Shown: positions 9,974-18,982, numbered from the stretch's first letter. The stretch is DNA of 64,000 nt from Sanguibacter suarezii NBRC 16159 (GCF_001552735.1 NZ_BCRT01000011.1:62001-126000), one strand, 5' to 3'. The notes: generated by a model not told the origin, from the letters alone. Numbers and translations are program-made.

Positions 9974-10437
9974 GCGGAGCAGGAGCACCCACCATCACCC
10001 CCGACGGCACCGGGCTGCGGATCACCGTGATCGCGGCACAGTGGCACACCGAGATCATGGACGGTCTGCTCGGCGGGGCCCGCCGGGCGCTGGCAGCGGC
10101 CCACGTCAGCCACGTCAAGGAGATCCGCGTCCCCGGGTCCTTCGAGCTGCCGGTCGCGGCGGCGCGGGCGGCCGAGGCCGGGGCGGACGCCGTCGTGGCG
10201 CTCGGCGTCGTCATCCGCGGCGGCACGCCGCACTTCGAGTATGTGTGCCAGGCCGCGACCCTGGGGCTGACCGAGGTCGCCGTGCGCACCGGCGTGCCGG
10301 TCGGCTTCGGCGTGCTCACCGTCGACCACGAGGAGCAGGGCTTCGACCGAGCCGGCCTCCCCGGCTCCCGAGAAGACAAAGGCGCCGAAGCCGTCGAAGC
10401 CGCCCTCGCCACGGTCCTAGCCCTCCGCTCCCTCTAA
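9970..10437 (+). CDS. ribH: 6,7-dimethyl-8-ribityllumazine synthase
   Basis: Condenses the RibD and RibB products to lumazine, the substrate of RibE. The 155-residue protein has the family core: [10 protein letters not shown], the [15 protein letters not shown] segment with the catalytic His, and VPVGFGVLT, ending in NKGAEA-like [11 protein letters not shown]. The start has AGGAGGA six bases upstream. Last gene of the riboswitch operon; a long palindrome begins 25 bases after its stop. Confidence 0.96.
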   Translation: MSGAGAPTITPDGTGLRITVIAAQWHTEIMDGLLGGARRALAAAHVSHVKEIRVPGSFELPVAAARAAEAGADAVVALGVVIRGGTPHFEYVCQAATLGLTEVAVRTGVPVGFGVLTVDHEEQGFDRAGLPGSREDKGAEAVEAALATVLALRSL

Positions 10438-10462
10438 CCCCACTCACCAACCACCCTCCCAG

Positions 10463-10530
10463 CCCGCTGAGTGCACGATTGTGTACGCGACTCGCCGGTG
10501 CGACATGCGCACTTTCGTGCACTCAGCGGG
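10463..10530. repeat. 68-nt quasi-palindrome between ribH and hisE
   Basis: CCCGCTGAGTGCACGA at 10463-10478 is the exact reverse complement of 10515-10530. The 36-base centre is itself partly symmetrical: GTGTACGCGACTCGC on one side resembles GTGCGCATGTCGCAC read back from the other. It could fold into a cruciform or long RNA hairpin. It may end the rib transcript or be a repetitive extragenic element; no other copy is seen in this window. Confidence 0.8.
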
Positions 10531-10617
10531 GTGCGTGTGGGGTGCGGGTGGCGGGGCGGGAGCGGGGGTGGGGTGGTCAGCTGGCGGACGGGGGCGGGAG
10601 TGGGGGCGACGGGCGAC

Positions 10618-10623
10618 TATTCT
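10618..10623 (+). promoter_or_regulatory. -10 hexamer TATTCT for hisE
   Basis: TATTCT ends six bases before the hisE GTG. GAGGG is adjacent to the start codon and too close to act as a Shine-Dalgarno, so a leaderless transcript is likely. Confidence 0.5.
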
Positions 10624-10629
10624 TGAGGG

Positions 10630-10893
10630 GTGAAGACGTTCGAAGAGCTGTTTGCAGAGCTCACCCTCAAGTCCGTGGAACGCCCCGCCGGTTCTGGCAC
10701 TGTCGCCGAGCTCGACGCCGGGGTCCATGCCATCGGCAAGAAGATCGTCGAAGAAGCCGCCGAGGTGTGGATGGCCGCGGAGTTCCAGTCCGACGCCGCC
10801 GCCGCCGAGGAGATCTCCCAGCTCCTCTACCACCTGCAGGTGCTCATGGTTGCCAAGGGACTGCGCCTCGAGGACGTCTACAAGTACCTCTGA
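10630..10893 (+). CDS. hisE: Phosphoribosyl-ATP diphosphatase HisE
   Basis: Second step of histidine synthesis, hydrolysing phosphoribosyl-ATP to phosphoribosyl-AMP. The 87-residue all-alpha MazG-like protein has the family segments [25 protein letters not shown] and [14 protein letters not shown], with the metal-binding acidic residues in EEAAEV. GTG start behind a TATTCT hexamer. hisG follows after 38 bases, a pairing typical of actinobacteria. Confidence 0.95.
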   Translation: MKTFEELFAELTLKSVERPAGSGTVAELDAGVHAIGKKIVEEAAEVWMAAEFQSDAAAAEEISQLLYHLQVLMVAKGLRLEDVYKYL

Positions 10894-10931
10894 GCCTGAC
10901 CCACTCCCTCCGACTCGAACGCGAGAAACCC

Positions 10932-11780
10932 GTGCTCCGTATTGCCGTCCCCAACAAGGGGTCACTGTCCGAACCCGCCTCCGACATGCTCCGTGAGGCC
11001 GGATACCGTCAGCGCCGCGACAGCCGCGAGCTGGTGCTCGCCGACCCGGCCAACGACGTGGAGTTCTTCTTCCTGCGCCCCCGCGACGTCGCCGTGTACG
11101 TCGGCGCCGGCACGGTCGACGCCGGCATCACCGGCCGTGACCTGCTGCTGGACTCCGGAGCCGACGCCGAGGAGCACCTTCCGCTCGGCTTCGCCCGGTC
11201 CACCTTCCGCTTCGCCGCGCCCGTCGGGGAGATCACCGAGATCTCCCAGATCGAGGGACGCTCCGTCGCCACGTCCTACGCCGTCCTGGTGCAGAACTAC
11301 CTGGCCGCCCAGGGCATCACCCCCAAGTCGATCGTCCGCCTCGACGGCGCGGTCGAGAGCTCGGTCAAGCTCGGGGTCGCCGAGGTCATCGCGGACGTCG
11401 TGGAGACCGGCACCACGCTGCGCGCCGCCGGCCTGGACATCTTCGGGGAGCCGATCCTCAAGTCCGAGGCTGTGCTCATCCGTCGCCGCGGCGCCGACAT
11501 CCCGGCCAAGCTCGACCAGCTCACCCGCCGCCTGCAGGGCGTGCTCACCGCTCACGAGTACGTGCTCATGGACTACGACGTCCCCGTGCACCTGGTCGAC
11601 GCCGCCGTGGCGATCACCCCCGGGCTGGAGTCGCCGACCGTCTCCCCGCTGCACGACCGCGACTGGGCAGCCGTCCGCGCCATGGTCCGCCGCGACCAGA
11701 CCAACCAGGTGATGGACACCCTGTACGAAGTCGGCGCTCGTGCGATCCTGGTGACATCGATCCACGCCTGCCGGCTCTGA
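10932..11780 (+). CDS. hisG: ATP phosphoribosyltransferase HisG (long form)
   Basis: Commits PRPP and ATP to histidine synthesis. The GTG start reads [16 protein letters not shown], the conserved N-terminus; 282 residues. PRPP-binding motif is [14 protein letters not shown]. The extra C-terminal domain after residue 210 ([18 protein letters not shown]) is the regulatory ACT-like domain of the long form, which gives histidine feedback inhibition. No strong Shine-Dalgarno is seen. Confidence 0.95.
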   Translation: MLRIAVPNKGSLSEPASDMLREAGYRQRRDSRELVLADPANDVEFFFLRPRDVAVYVGAGTVDAGITGRDLLLDSGADAEEHLPLGFARSTFRFAAPVGEITEISQIEGRSVATSYAVLVQNYLAAQGITPKSIVRLDGAVESSVKLGVAEVIADVVETGTTLRAAGLDIFGEPILKSEAVLIRRRGADIPAKLDQLTRRLQGVLTAHEYVLMDYDVPVHLVDAAVAITPGLESPTVSPLHDRDWAAVRAMVRRDQTNQVMDTLYEVGARAILVTSIHACRL

Positions 11781-11841
11781 CGATCGGCCCAGCGCACGTG
11801 GTCGTGTGCTGGGCGCAACGGCAGGCTCGAGGGAGTGTGTC

Positions 11842-12300
11842 ATGGCGTCGACCCGAGGGCTCTACGACCCCTTCGCGCCCCGGTTCGTCCGGTACGTCGC
11901 GTGGGCGTCGATAGGCCTGCTCGTCGTCGGCCTCGCACTCGTCCTCTACCTGGCCCCGGGCACCGGCGGGGCCGGGTACAGCCCGAGCAACATCGTGGGT
12001 CTGAGCCTCGTCGTGGTGGGCGGGTGCGTGTACCTCTGGCGCCAGGCCACGGTCCGCGCGACGGTCGACATGACCGGCATCCGCGTCCGCAACCTCTTGT
12101 GGGTACGCAGCTATGACTGGCCTCAGGTCCTCGCGGTGACCTACGGCCCCGGCGACCCGTGGGTCATGCTCGAGCTCTCCGACGGGCACCGCACGGCCAT
12201 GATGGCCATCCAGCGATCGGACGGGCGCTACGCCCAGCGCGAGGTGGACCGCCTGGTGTCCTTGGTGACGTTGCACGGAGAAGCCCACGGCGCCGACTGA
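11842..12300 (+). CDS. Membrane-anchored PH-domain protein
   Basis: A 152-residue protein with two transmembrane helices (about residues 14-35 and 45-65) and a C-terminal bacterial PH-like domain (VRNLLWVRSYDWPQVLAVTY...WVMLELSDG). The ATG at 11842 has GAGGGAG upstream. This resembles the actinobacterial family often found downstream of hisG. Function unknown; possibly envelope-associated. Confidence 0.75.
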   Translation: MASTRGLYDPFAPRFVRYVAWASIGLLVVGLALVLYLAPGTGGAGYSPSNIVGLSLVVVGGCVYLWRQATVRATVDMTGIRVRNLLWVRSYDWPQVLAVTYGPGDPWVMLELSDGHRTAMMAIQRSDGRYAQREVDRLVSLVTLHGEAHGAD

Positions 12301-12317
12301 TCCGACTCGCAGCACGC

Positions 12318-12350
12318 AGAAGGCCGGGCCCCATGGGGACCCGGCCTTCT
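12318..12350. terminator. Bidirectional terminator hairpin
   Basis: AGAAGGCCGGG pairs with CCCGGCCTTCT, extended by three more pairs inward after one mismatch, with a three-base loop. It lies between convergent genes (PH protein and RNA helicase). Confidence 0.85.
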
Positions 12351-12386
12351 CGTGTCAGCTGCGCGTCATGCGCGAGCGGTCACCGC

Positions 12387-14273
12387 TCAGTAGCGGGGCG
12401 TGCGCTCGGAGCGGTCGTAGCCGGTGCGCTCGGTCGGGCGCTCGAAGCGCTCCTCGCGGCGACCCGACGGCGCGCTGTTGCGCGGTCCGCTGGCAGCACC
12501 GGTGTGCCCGGCGCGCGGGCCGCGGGAGACCGCGGGTCCCTCGTCGAGCTTGATGCGCAGTGCCTTGCCGGCGACCCGGGCACGAGAGATCTTGTCGATC
12601 GTGTCGTTGTCGAGCGGGGTGGCGATGTCGACGAGGGAGAAGCTCGGGAAGATGTCGATCTTGCCGAGGTCCTTGCCGGACAGGCCGCCCTCGTTCGTCA
12701 GCGCGCCGACGATCCCGCTCGGCTGGGCGCCGTGCGTGTGGCCGACGGACAGACGGTAGCGGGTGCCGACGACGTCGCGGCGGGCTCCGCCGGTGCGCGG
12801 TCCGCGGTCGTCACGACGCTCGCGCGGTCCACGGTCGTCACGGGAGTCCCGTGCGTCGCGGGTCTTGCGCTCGTTGCGTGCCTCGGCGCGCTGGGCCTCG
12901 AAGGCAGCCTCTTCCTCGCGAGCCTTGGGGCCGTCGTCGCCCACCGCGAGAGCGGCGAGGATGGCGGCGAGCTCGGCGGGGTCGGTGCCCTCGTGGGTGG
13001 CGAGGTACTCACGGACCAGGTCGACGTACATCGACAGGCGACCGGCCTCGCGACGCTCGTCGATCCGGGCCAGGGTGGCCTTGACCTTGTGCGCGGAGAC
13101 GTCCGCGGGGGAGGGGATCTCGATCTCGACGAGCTGCTGACGGATGGTCCGCTCGATCTGCTTGAGACGGCCACGCTCGTTCGGGGTGACGAAGGAGAGC
13201 GCGACACCGGTGCGGCCGGCGCGGCCGGTACGACCGATGCGGTGCACGTAGGCCTCGGGCTCACCCGGGATGTCGAAGTTCACGACGAGACCGATGCGGT
13301 CGACGTCGAGCCCGCGGGCTGCGACGTCCGTGGCGACGAGGACGTCGAGGGCGCCGGCGCGCAGACGCTCGACGATCTTCTCGCGGTCCTTCTGGGCCAC
13401 GTCACCGGAGATGGTGGCGGCGGAGATGCCACGCTCGATGAGCGCGGAGCCGACCTCTTCAGCAGCACCACGGGTGCGGCAGAAGACGATCGCGGCCTCG
13501 GCGTCGGAGGTGGCGAGCACGCGGGTGAGCGAGCCGATCTTGTGACGGAAGGGCACGACCGCGTACTGCTGGGTCACGGCGGTGACCGTGGAGGACTGAC
13601 GCGAGACGGCGATCTCGATCGGGTTGCGCAGGTGGTGCGCGGCGACGCGGCGGATCTGGGGAGGCATGGTCGCGGAGAACAGGGCGACCTGGCGCTCGAC
13701 CGGAGCGGCGCCGAAGACCTTCTCGACGTCCTCGGCGAAGCCCATGCGCAGCATCTCGTCAGCCTCGTCCAGGACGAGGAAGCGGATGGCGCCGAGCTTG
13801 AGGGTGCCGCGCTCGAGGTGGTCGATCACACGACCGGGGGTTCCGACGACGACCTGGGCGCCGCGGGCGAGGGCACGGGCCTGCGGGGGGTACGGGGACC
13901 CGCCGTAGACCGGGACGACCTCGATGCCGGGCAGGTGCTTGGCGAAGGTCTCGATCGCCTCGGCGACCTGCATGGCCAGCTCGCGGGTCGGTGCGAGGAC
14001 GAGAGCCTGCGTCTGGTGCAGGGTGGGGTCGATCGCGGCGAGCATCGGCAGGCCGAAGGCCGCGGTCTTACCGGTTCCGGTCTGCGCGACGCCGGTGATG
14101 TCGTTGCCTGCGAGCAGAGCCGGGATCGCCTCGGCCTGGATCGAGGAGGGGGTGGTGAAGCCGAGGTCGAGGACCGCGGAGAGAAGCTCGGCGGGGAGGC
14201 CGAGGTCTGCGAACGTGACCGTAGGAACGTCAGCGGCGTTGTTTACGGGCGCAGCAGTGTCGACAGAAGTCAT
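12387..14273 (-). CDS. DEAD-box ATP-dependent RNA helicase (CsdA/DeaD-like)
   Basis: A 628-residue RNA helicase from the ATG at 14273; a GTG at 14357 would add 28 residues but fits the family less well. Domain 1 has the Q-motif (TVTFADLGL...PSSIQAEAIP), Walker A AQTGTGKT, PTRELA, VLDEADEML and FSATMP. Domain 2 has VATDVAARGLDVD and HRIGRTGRAGR. A charged Arg/Asp-rich linker precedes a DbpA-type RNA-binding domain (VGHTHGAQPSGIVGALTNEG). Probably unwinds structured RNA in ribosome assembly or cold stress. No clear Shine-Dalgarno precedes either start. Confidence 0.9.
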   Translation of the reverse strand: MTSVDTAAPVNNAADVPTVTFADLGLPAELLSAVLDLGFTTPSSIQAEAIPALLAGNDITGVAQTGTGKTAAFGLPMLAAIDPTLHQTQALVLAPTRELAMQVAEAIETFAKHLPGIEVVPVYGGSPYPPQARALARGAQVVVGTPGRVIDHLERGTLKLGAIRFLVLDEADEMLRMGFAEDVEKVFGAAPVERQVALFSATMPPQIRRVAAHHLRNPIEIAVSRQSSTVTAVTQQYAVVPFRHKIGSLTRVLATSDAEAAIVFCRTRGAAEEVGSALIERGISAATISGDVAQKDREKIVERLRAGALDVLVATDVAARGLDVDRIGLVVNFDIPGEPEAYVHRIGRTGRAGRTGVALSFVTPNERGRLKQIERTIRQQLVEIEIPSPADVSAHKVKATLARIDERREAGRLSMYVDLVREYLATHEGTDPAELAAILAALAVGDDGPKAREEEAAFEAQRAEARNERKTRDARDSRDDRGPRERRDDRGPRTGGARRDVVGTRYRLSVGHTHGAQPSGIVGALTNEGGLSGKDLGKIDIFPSFSLVDIATPLDNDTIDKISRARVAGKALRIKLDEGPAVSRGPRAGHTGAASGPRNSAPSGRREERFERPTERTGYDRSERTPRY

Positions 14274-14643
14274 AAAGAGAGCAACCAGCCATTCAGTGGT
14301 GTGGGGAGCGATGGACAGCTCGAATGAGCTGAACCGGCGTCGCAATCCCGAAAACACACACTGGGCCTAGTCAGGCCACTGACACACGCACACGCGGGAC
14401 TCGCGACAAACTCCGAGGGATGTCCCTACAGTACGCGGTCGATGCCCTGCAGGTCGAGTGGGTGCGCGGTGACCTCGACCACAGACAACTCGTGTCTCAA
14501 TCGTTGCCATATATTCCGCTCTCGGGTGCGGGACGCTCACTCGGCGCTCATAGGATAGCCAGATCGCGCATTGCGGCATGCAGGGCGCAGGTAGCGCACG
14601 AAAGATGGGTCGGTCAGCGGTGGGCGAGGCAAGAGAGCAGCGG

Positions 14644-15210
14644 GTGAGCACCCGTGTGGTGACGGTTCCCAACCTCATCAGCATGCTGCGTCTGGCTCTG
14701 GTGCCTGTCTTCGCGGTGCTCATCATCACCGAGCACGACGTCGCCGCCCTCGCGGTGCTCGCCTTCTCCGCGCTCACCGACTGGCTGGACGGGGTCGCCG
14801 CGCGGATGCTGGACCAGGTGTCCAAGCTCGGCCAGGTCCTCGACCCGGCCGCGGACCGCCTGTTCATCCTCGTCACCCTCGTCACGCTCGCGTGGCGTGA
14901 CATCGTCCCGCTCTGGCTGCTCGTGGTCATCCTCGCGCGCGACGTGCTCATGATGTCGCTCATGCCGACGCTGAGCCGGCTGGGGTATGGGCCGCTGCCG
15001 GTGAACTTCATGGGCAAGGCGGCGACCTTCGCGCTGCTCTACGCCTTCCCCCTGCTGCTGCTGGCCGAGGCACCCGGTGCGCTCGGTGCCTGGGCCGCGG
15101 CCCTCGGCTGGGCCTTCACCTGGTGGGGCGTGGGGCTGTACTGGTACTCCGGAGCCCTCTACCTGGTCCAGGCCCGCCAGCTCACCCGCGCCGCCGGAGC
15201 CCGCCCATGA
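14644..15210 (+). CDS. CDP-alcohol phosphatidyltransferase (PgsA2-like)
   Basis: Membrane enzyme of 188 residues from the GTG at 14644 (VSTRVVTVPNLISMLRL); ATG at 14578 and 14605 are possible longer starts. The catalytic CDP-alcohol motif is complete: DWLDGVAAR followed by GQVLDPAAD. Five to six transmembrane helices. By synteny it corresponds to mycobacterial PgsA2 (Rv1822), whose exact product is uncertain. The stop overlaps the DUF881 start (ATGA). Confidence 0.88.
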   Translation: MSTRVVTVPNLISMLRLALVPVFAVLIITEHDVAALAVLAFSALTDWLDGVAARMLDQVSKLGQVLDPAADRLFILVTLVTLAWRDIVPLWLLVVILARDVLMMSLMPTLSRLGYGPLPVNFMGKAATFALLYAFPLLLLAEAPGALGAWAAALGWAFTWWGVGLYWYSGALYLVQARQLTRAAGARP

Positions 15211-16061
15211 CTCCCGAGGGCCCCGGTATGCGCCCGGCCCGTGCGGTCGATGCGTCGATGACCTTGCTCAACGAGGTCATGCACCGGCCGCTGGACGCGG
15301 GGTACGCCGAGGCGGCGCAGCGCCGAGCGGAGGGCGCAGCGCCCTCGCGCGGCGCGGCCACCGTCGTGGTGCTCCTGGTGATCGCGGTGCTGCTGGGCTT
15401 CGTCACGACGCAGGCGGTCGCTGAGCTGCGCGAGCCGCAGCCCGGCGTCGTGGCGGCGCGCACCCTGCTCCAGGACGAGATCGTCAGCAGCCGTGAACAG
15501 GTCGCTGCCCAGACGGCGCAGAACGCCGCCCTCGGTGCCTCCATCGACAGCCTGCGCGACTCCGCGCTCGAGCTCGTGGACCCGCAGATGGTCCAGACGG
15601 CGGCGCGGGACAGCTTCGCCAACGGCACGGTCGCCGCGCGCGGTCCGGGGATCACCGTTACGGTGGCCGACGGCGCGGACGCGGCCACCAACCCGGGGGC
15701 CTTCGTCCAGGACACCGACCTGCAGTCGGTGGTCAACGCCCTGTGGTCCTCGGGGGCTGAGGCCATCGCCGTCAACGGTCAGCGTCTGACGTCGACCACG
15801 GCGATCCGTAGCGCAGGCAGCGCCATCCTCGTCGACCTTGTCGGCGTGGCTGGGCCGTACGAGGTGGTGGCCCTCGGGGACCAGAACGGGCTGGAGACCG
15901 GCCTGGCCCGGTCGTCGGCGGCGCAGCAGCTGAGCACCTTGGGCTCGCAGTACGGGATCAAGACGAACGTGGCCACGCACGAGGAGCTCCTCGTGCCCGC
16001 GGGCCCGACCAGGGTGCTGTTCACGGCCCGACCGCTCGACGACACGAAGGACGACCAATGA
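15207..16061 (+). CDS. DUF881 family envelope protein (first copy)
   Basis: A 284-residue type II membrane protein: cytoplasmic N-terminus, one transmembrane helix (about residues 50-72), a coiled-coil-like stretch, then an extracytoplasmic DUF881 domain with RGPGITVTVADG, INALWSSGAEAIAVNGQR-like residues and VVALGDQNGLETGL. It is the first of two DUF881 genes flanking a small basic protein, the order seen in actinobacteria and firmicutes near division genes. Biochemical function unknown. Confidence 0.85.
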   Translation: MTPEGPGMRPARAVDASMTLLNEVMHRPLDAGYAEAAQRRAEGAAPSRGAATVVVLLVIAVLLGFVTTQAVAELREPQPGVVAARTLLQDEIVSSREQVAAQTAQNAALGASIDSLRDSALELVDPQMVQTAARDSFANGTVAARGPGITVTVADGADAATNPGAFVQDTDLQSVVNALWSSGAEAIAVNGQRLTSTTAIRSAGSAILVDLVGVAGPYEVVALGDQNGLETGLARSSAAQQLSTLGSQYGIKTNVATHEELLVPAGPTRVLFTARPLDDTKDDQ

Positions 16062-16083
16062 CAACGGCGTGGGGGAGTGCATC

Positions 16084-16416
16084 GTGATTCCGGTCCTCGG
16101 ACTCTTGCTCGGGATATCGGCTGGGTTGATCCTGGAGCCGACGGTCCCCATCTACCTGCAGCCCTATCTCCCCATCGCGGTGGTCGCCGCCCTCGACGCC
16201 CTCTTCGGCGGCCTGCGCGCGCTGCTGGACGGGCTCTTCGACGACAAGGTCTTCCTCGTCTCCTTCTTGTCCAACGTCGTGGTGGCCGGGGTGATCGTCT
16301 TCCTCGGTGACCAGCTGGGCGTGGGCACGCAGCTCTCCACGGGCGTGGTCGTCGTGCTGGGGATCCGGATCTTCTCCAACACCGCGGCGATCCGCAGGCA
16401 CCTGTTCAAAGCATGA
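16084..16416 (+). CDS. sbp: Small basic protein (DUF1290) membrane protein
   Basis: A 110-residue protein with three to four hydrophobic segments and the family signature IYLQPYLPIAVVAALDALFGGLRA. The GTG at 16084 reads VIPVLGLLLG and has GGGAG five bases upstream. A 16069 start would place that Shine-Dalgarno inside the gene. It overlaps the second DUF881 gene by four bases. Role unknown, probably with its DUF881 neighbours in the envelope. Confidence 0.85.
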   Translation: MIPVLGLLLGISAGLILEPTVPIYLQPYLPIAVVAALDALFGGLRALLDGLFDDKVFLVSFLSNVVVAGVIVFLGDQLGVGTQLSTGVVVVLGIRIFSNTAAIRRHLFKA

Positions 16417-17246
16417 GTGACCACGACACCGCCCCTGAGGTCCCCGAGACCCCCGACGCTCCCGGCGACGCCTCCACCGCCGAGACGCCGGGCGCTGCCT
16501 CCGGCCCGCCCCCGGCTCCCCGCCTCCCCGCGACCGCGTGGCGCCGGGTCCGTGGCGCGCTGAGGCCGCGTGCCACGCGGGCGCAGATCCTCGCGGCGGT
16601 GCTGTGCGCCGTCCTCGGCTTCGCGCTCGTCGTCCAGCTGCGCCAGACGCAAGAGGACGAGTTTGCCGGACTGCGCCAGTCGGACCTCGTCCGCATCCTC
16701 GACGACGTCAACCGCCGGTCCGACGCGCTGACACGCGAGGCAGCAGCCCTGCGTGAGACCGAGTACGAGCTGCGCTCGGGCACGGACTCCCAACGCGCGG
16801 CGATCGAGCTCGCCGAGCAGAACGTCGTCGTGCAGGGGATCTTGTCCGGTCGGCTGCCGGCCGAAGGCCCCGGGCTGACGATCACCGTGGTGGAGGGGGA
16901 CAAGCGCATCACCGCCGCGCGCCTGTTCAACGTCCTGGAGGAGCTGCGCAACGCCGGCGCCGAGGCGATCGAGGTCAACGGCATCCGCATGGTGACCAGC
17001 AGCTACTTCGCCGACAGCAGCGACGGCGTGATCATCGACGGCATCCCTGTCCATGCACCGTACCGGTGGACGGTCATCGGCGACCCGCAGACTCTCGAGC
17101 CGGCCATCGCCATCCCCGGAGGTGCGATGGCGACCATCGCGAACAACGGCGGACGCGCCACGACCGAGCAGAAAGAGCTCGTGGAGATCACCGCCGTGCG
17201 CGAGCCGGCCGAGCCCACCTTCGCCACGCCCGACCCTGGAGAATGA
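16413..17246 (+). CDS. DUF881 family envelope protein (second copy)
   Basis: A 277-residue protein with a Pro/Ala-rich cytoplasmic tail, one transmembrane helix (about 68-86), and the DUF881 domain (EGPGLTITVVEGDKRI, LRNAGAEAIEVNGIRMV, YRWTVIGDPQTLEPA). It is a paralogue of the first copy. It closes the four-gene coupled set pgsA-DUF881-sbp-DUF881; garA follows after 195 bases with its own leader. Confidence 0.85.
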   Translation: MSDHDTAPEVPETPDAPGDASTAETPGAASGPPPAPRLPATAWRRVRGALRPRATRAQILAAVLCAVLGFALVVQLRQTQEDEFAGLRQSDLVRILDDVNRRSDALTREAAALRETEYELRSGTDSQRAAIELAEQNVVVQGILSGRLPAEGPGLTITVVEGDKRITAARLFNVLEELRNAGAEAIEVNGIRMVTSSYFADSSDGVIIDGIPVHAPYRWTVIGDPQTLEPAIAIPGGAMATIANNGGRATTEQKELVEITAVREPAEPTFATPDPGE

Positions 17247-17341
17247 TCCGACCTGCCACAACGTCGGGGCGAGTTGCGTGCAAGACTGCGCCAGAGACTT
17301 CTGTCCAGGGCAGATCGCCTCTAAGGTTGTGATGAGACGGT

Positions 17342-17361
17342 TGAGACATCTCACAGCTGTG
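17342..17361. promoter_or_regulatory. Two overlapping palindromes upstream of garA
   Basis: TGAGACATCTCA (17342-17353) and CACAGCTGTG (17352-17361) are both perfect palindromes, about 80-100 bases before the garA ATG and just upstream of GATAAT (17373-17378), a plausible -10. They are operator candidates only. Confidence 0.35.
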
Positions 17362-17400
17362 GTCCACCTGCCGATAATGTTGGCGGCGCAGTACACCCGG

Positions 17401-17428
17401 ACGTAATCGCAGTGACGTATTCGCAGTG
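17401..17428 (+). repeat. 14-base tandem repeat in the garA leader
   Basis: ACGTAATCGCAGTG at 17401-17414 is followed immediately by ACGTATTCGCAGTG, with one difference. It ends three bases before the AGGAGG ribosome binding site of garA. Confidence 0.85.
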
Positions 17429-17441
17429 ACCAGGAGGCGAC

Positions 17442-17939
17442 ATGACCAGCAGCACCGGACACCCAGGACGACCGGGTCTGCCCGAGAGCTCCGCACTGCC
17501 AGGTCTCGGGGACACCACCATCAGCTTCGGCACGCCCGTCGCGGACGAGGTCCTCGGGGCCCGCGGGCTCACCGCCGAGCAGCAGGCAGCTGTCGCGGCG
17601 CTGCCGCGCACCTCGGCTCTGCTGATCATGCAGCGCGGCCAGAGCGGCGGCTCCCGCTTCCTGCTCGACGCCGACCGCACGGTCGCAGGCCGCAGCGAGC
17701 AGGCAGACATCTTCCTCGACGACGTGACGGTCTCGCGCAAGCACGTCGAGTTCGTCCGCGAGCTCGACGACTTCGTCGTGCGGGACATCGGCTCCCTCAA
17801 CGGGACGTACGTCAACCGCGAGCGGATCGACTCCGCGCTGCTCAAGGCAGGCGACGAGGTGCAGATCGGCAAGTACCGCATGCTCTTCTACCCGAGCCCG
17901 CTGGCCGGAGCCGCCACTGACGAACCCGCAGCCGAGTGA
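17442..17939 (+). CDS. garA: FHA-domain regulator GarA/OdhI
   Basis: A 165-residue phosphothreonine-binding regulator. In mycobacteria and corynebacteria GarA/OdhI inhibits 2-oxoglutarate dehydrogenase and affects glutamate metabolism under Ser/Thr-kinase control. The FHA domain has GRSEQADIFLDD, SRKHVEF and GSLNGTYVN. The N-terminal phosphorylation region reads LGDTTISFGTPV, a variant of the usual ETTS motif that keeps the Thr-Thr pair. AGGAGG lies upstream of the ATG. The stop overlaps ftsR (GTGA). Confidence 0.92.
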   Translation: MTSSTGHPGRPGLPESSALPGLGDTTISFGTPVADEVLGARGLTAEQQAAVAALPRTSALLIMQRGQSGGSRFLLDADRTVAGRSEQADIFLDDVTVSRKHVEFVRELDDFVVRDIGSLNGTYVNRERIDSALLKAGDEVQIGKYRMLFYPSPLAGAATDEPAAE

Positions 17940-18739
17940 GCGCTGCGCTCTCTCCGCATTCTGGCGGCGCGCAGTCTGACGGCGGGCAGTCTGACGGCGA
18001 CGCTCAGACGACGGCCCCCGCGGACGTCGTCGAGCGGTCGTGGCCGCACGGGATCTCTCGGGACGCCTCGATGCGCATCTCCGACGTGCTCTCCGGGCTG
18101 CGCCTGGAGTTCCCGGCGATCAGCCACTCCAAGCTCCGTTTCCTCGAGGAGCAAGGGCTCGTCGAGCCGGTGCGCACCGCCTCCGGGTACCGCAAGTACA
18201 GCCCCGCCGACGTCGAGCGGCTGCGCTTCGTGCTCATCGAGCAGCGGGACCGGTACCTGCCGCTCAAGGTGATCAAGGGCAAGCTGGCCGCCCTGGACGC
18301 CGGCGTGGCCAGCTCTGACCAGCCGCTCATCCCGCGTCTGGCGACCCGGGACGGGGAGACGGCAGCGTCCCGGCCTCAGTCCACCACCGCTGCGCTGGCA
18401 GCGACCTGCGGCGTGGAGCCCACCTTCGTCGACGCCCTCGTCGCTGCGGGGATCCTGCGCGCCGACGGTGCCGGGCAGTTTGACGCCTCGGCCCAAGAGA
18501 TCGTCCGTCTCGCAGCCGGGCTCGGGGAGTTCGGCATCGAGGCCCGTCACCTGCGCTCCCTGCGCACCGCCGCCGAGCGTCAGGTCGACCTCATCGACCA
18601 GGTGGTCTCGCCGCTGCGGGGTCAGCACGCCCCGTCGGCACGGGGACGCGCCGGGACGACGGCTGCGGAGCTGGGGGAGATGTTCGCGCGACTGCACACC
18701 GTCCTGGTGCGTCAGGGCGTCGCTGATCTCCCTGGGTGA
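17936..18739 (+). CDS. ftsR: MerR-family regulator FtsR (Rv1828-like)
   Basis: A 267-residue MerR-type regulator. After an extension of about 40 residues, the winged-helix domain has MRISDVLSGLRLEFPAIS, KLRFLEEQGLVEPVRT and SGYRKYSPADVERLRFVL, the Rv1828/FtsR signature. In Corynebacterium FtsR controls ftsZ and growth. The C-terminal half is all-alpha with no metal-binding Cys. GTG start within the garA stop. Confidence 0.88.
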   Translation: MSAALSPHSGGAQSDGGQSDGDAQTTAPADVVERSWPHGISRDASMRISDVLSGLRLEFPAISHSKLRFLEEQGLVEPVRTASGYRKYSPADVERLRFVLIEQRDRYLPLKVIKGKLAALDAGVASSDQPLIPRLATRDGETAASRPQSTTAALAATCGVEPTFVDALVAAGILRADGAGQFDASAQEIVRLAAGLGEFGIEARHLRSLRTAAERQVDLIDQVVSPLRGQHAPSARGRAGTTAAELGEMFARLHTVLVRQGVADLPG

Positions 18740-18904
18740 ACAGCCCGTTCTCCCTGGTCAGAGCGGGCTGGCTGCGACACGCCAGAACTGCTCCGGCAGT
18801 GGTCGTTGACCCTGCACCACCCGAGCCATAGCGTGAGCCTGTCACTCGGAAGGCGCAGCGCTTGCGCCGGGAACACGAGATCCTCGCTCGTCGATCATCT
18901 GCAG

Positions 18905-18929
18905 TCCATGGACTTCATGTCACCATGGA
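18905..18929. promoter_or_regulatory. Inverted repeat upstream of second merR
   Basis: TCCATGG at 18905-18911 and CCATGGA at 18923-18929 are separated by 11 bases, about 55 bases before the start codon. Possible operator; no partner regulator can be named. Confidence 0.3.
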
Positions 18930-18982
18930 AGCAGGTGTGCGCCGGGTCCGAATGACCGGCGGCTCGAGACGGAGGCAGACAA

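Noticed and set aside
12159-14327. A 722-codon plus-strand frame across the helicase
   Set aside because: It is the antisense of a clear DEAD-box helicase; high GC keeps antisense frames open.
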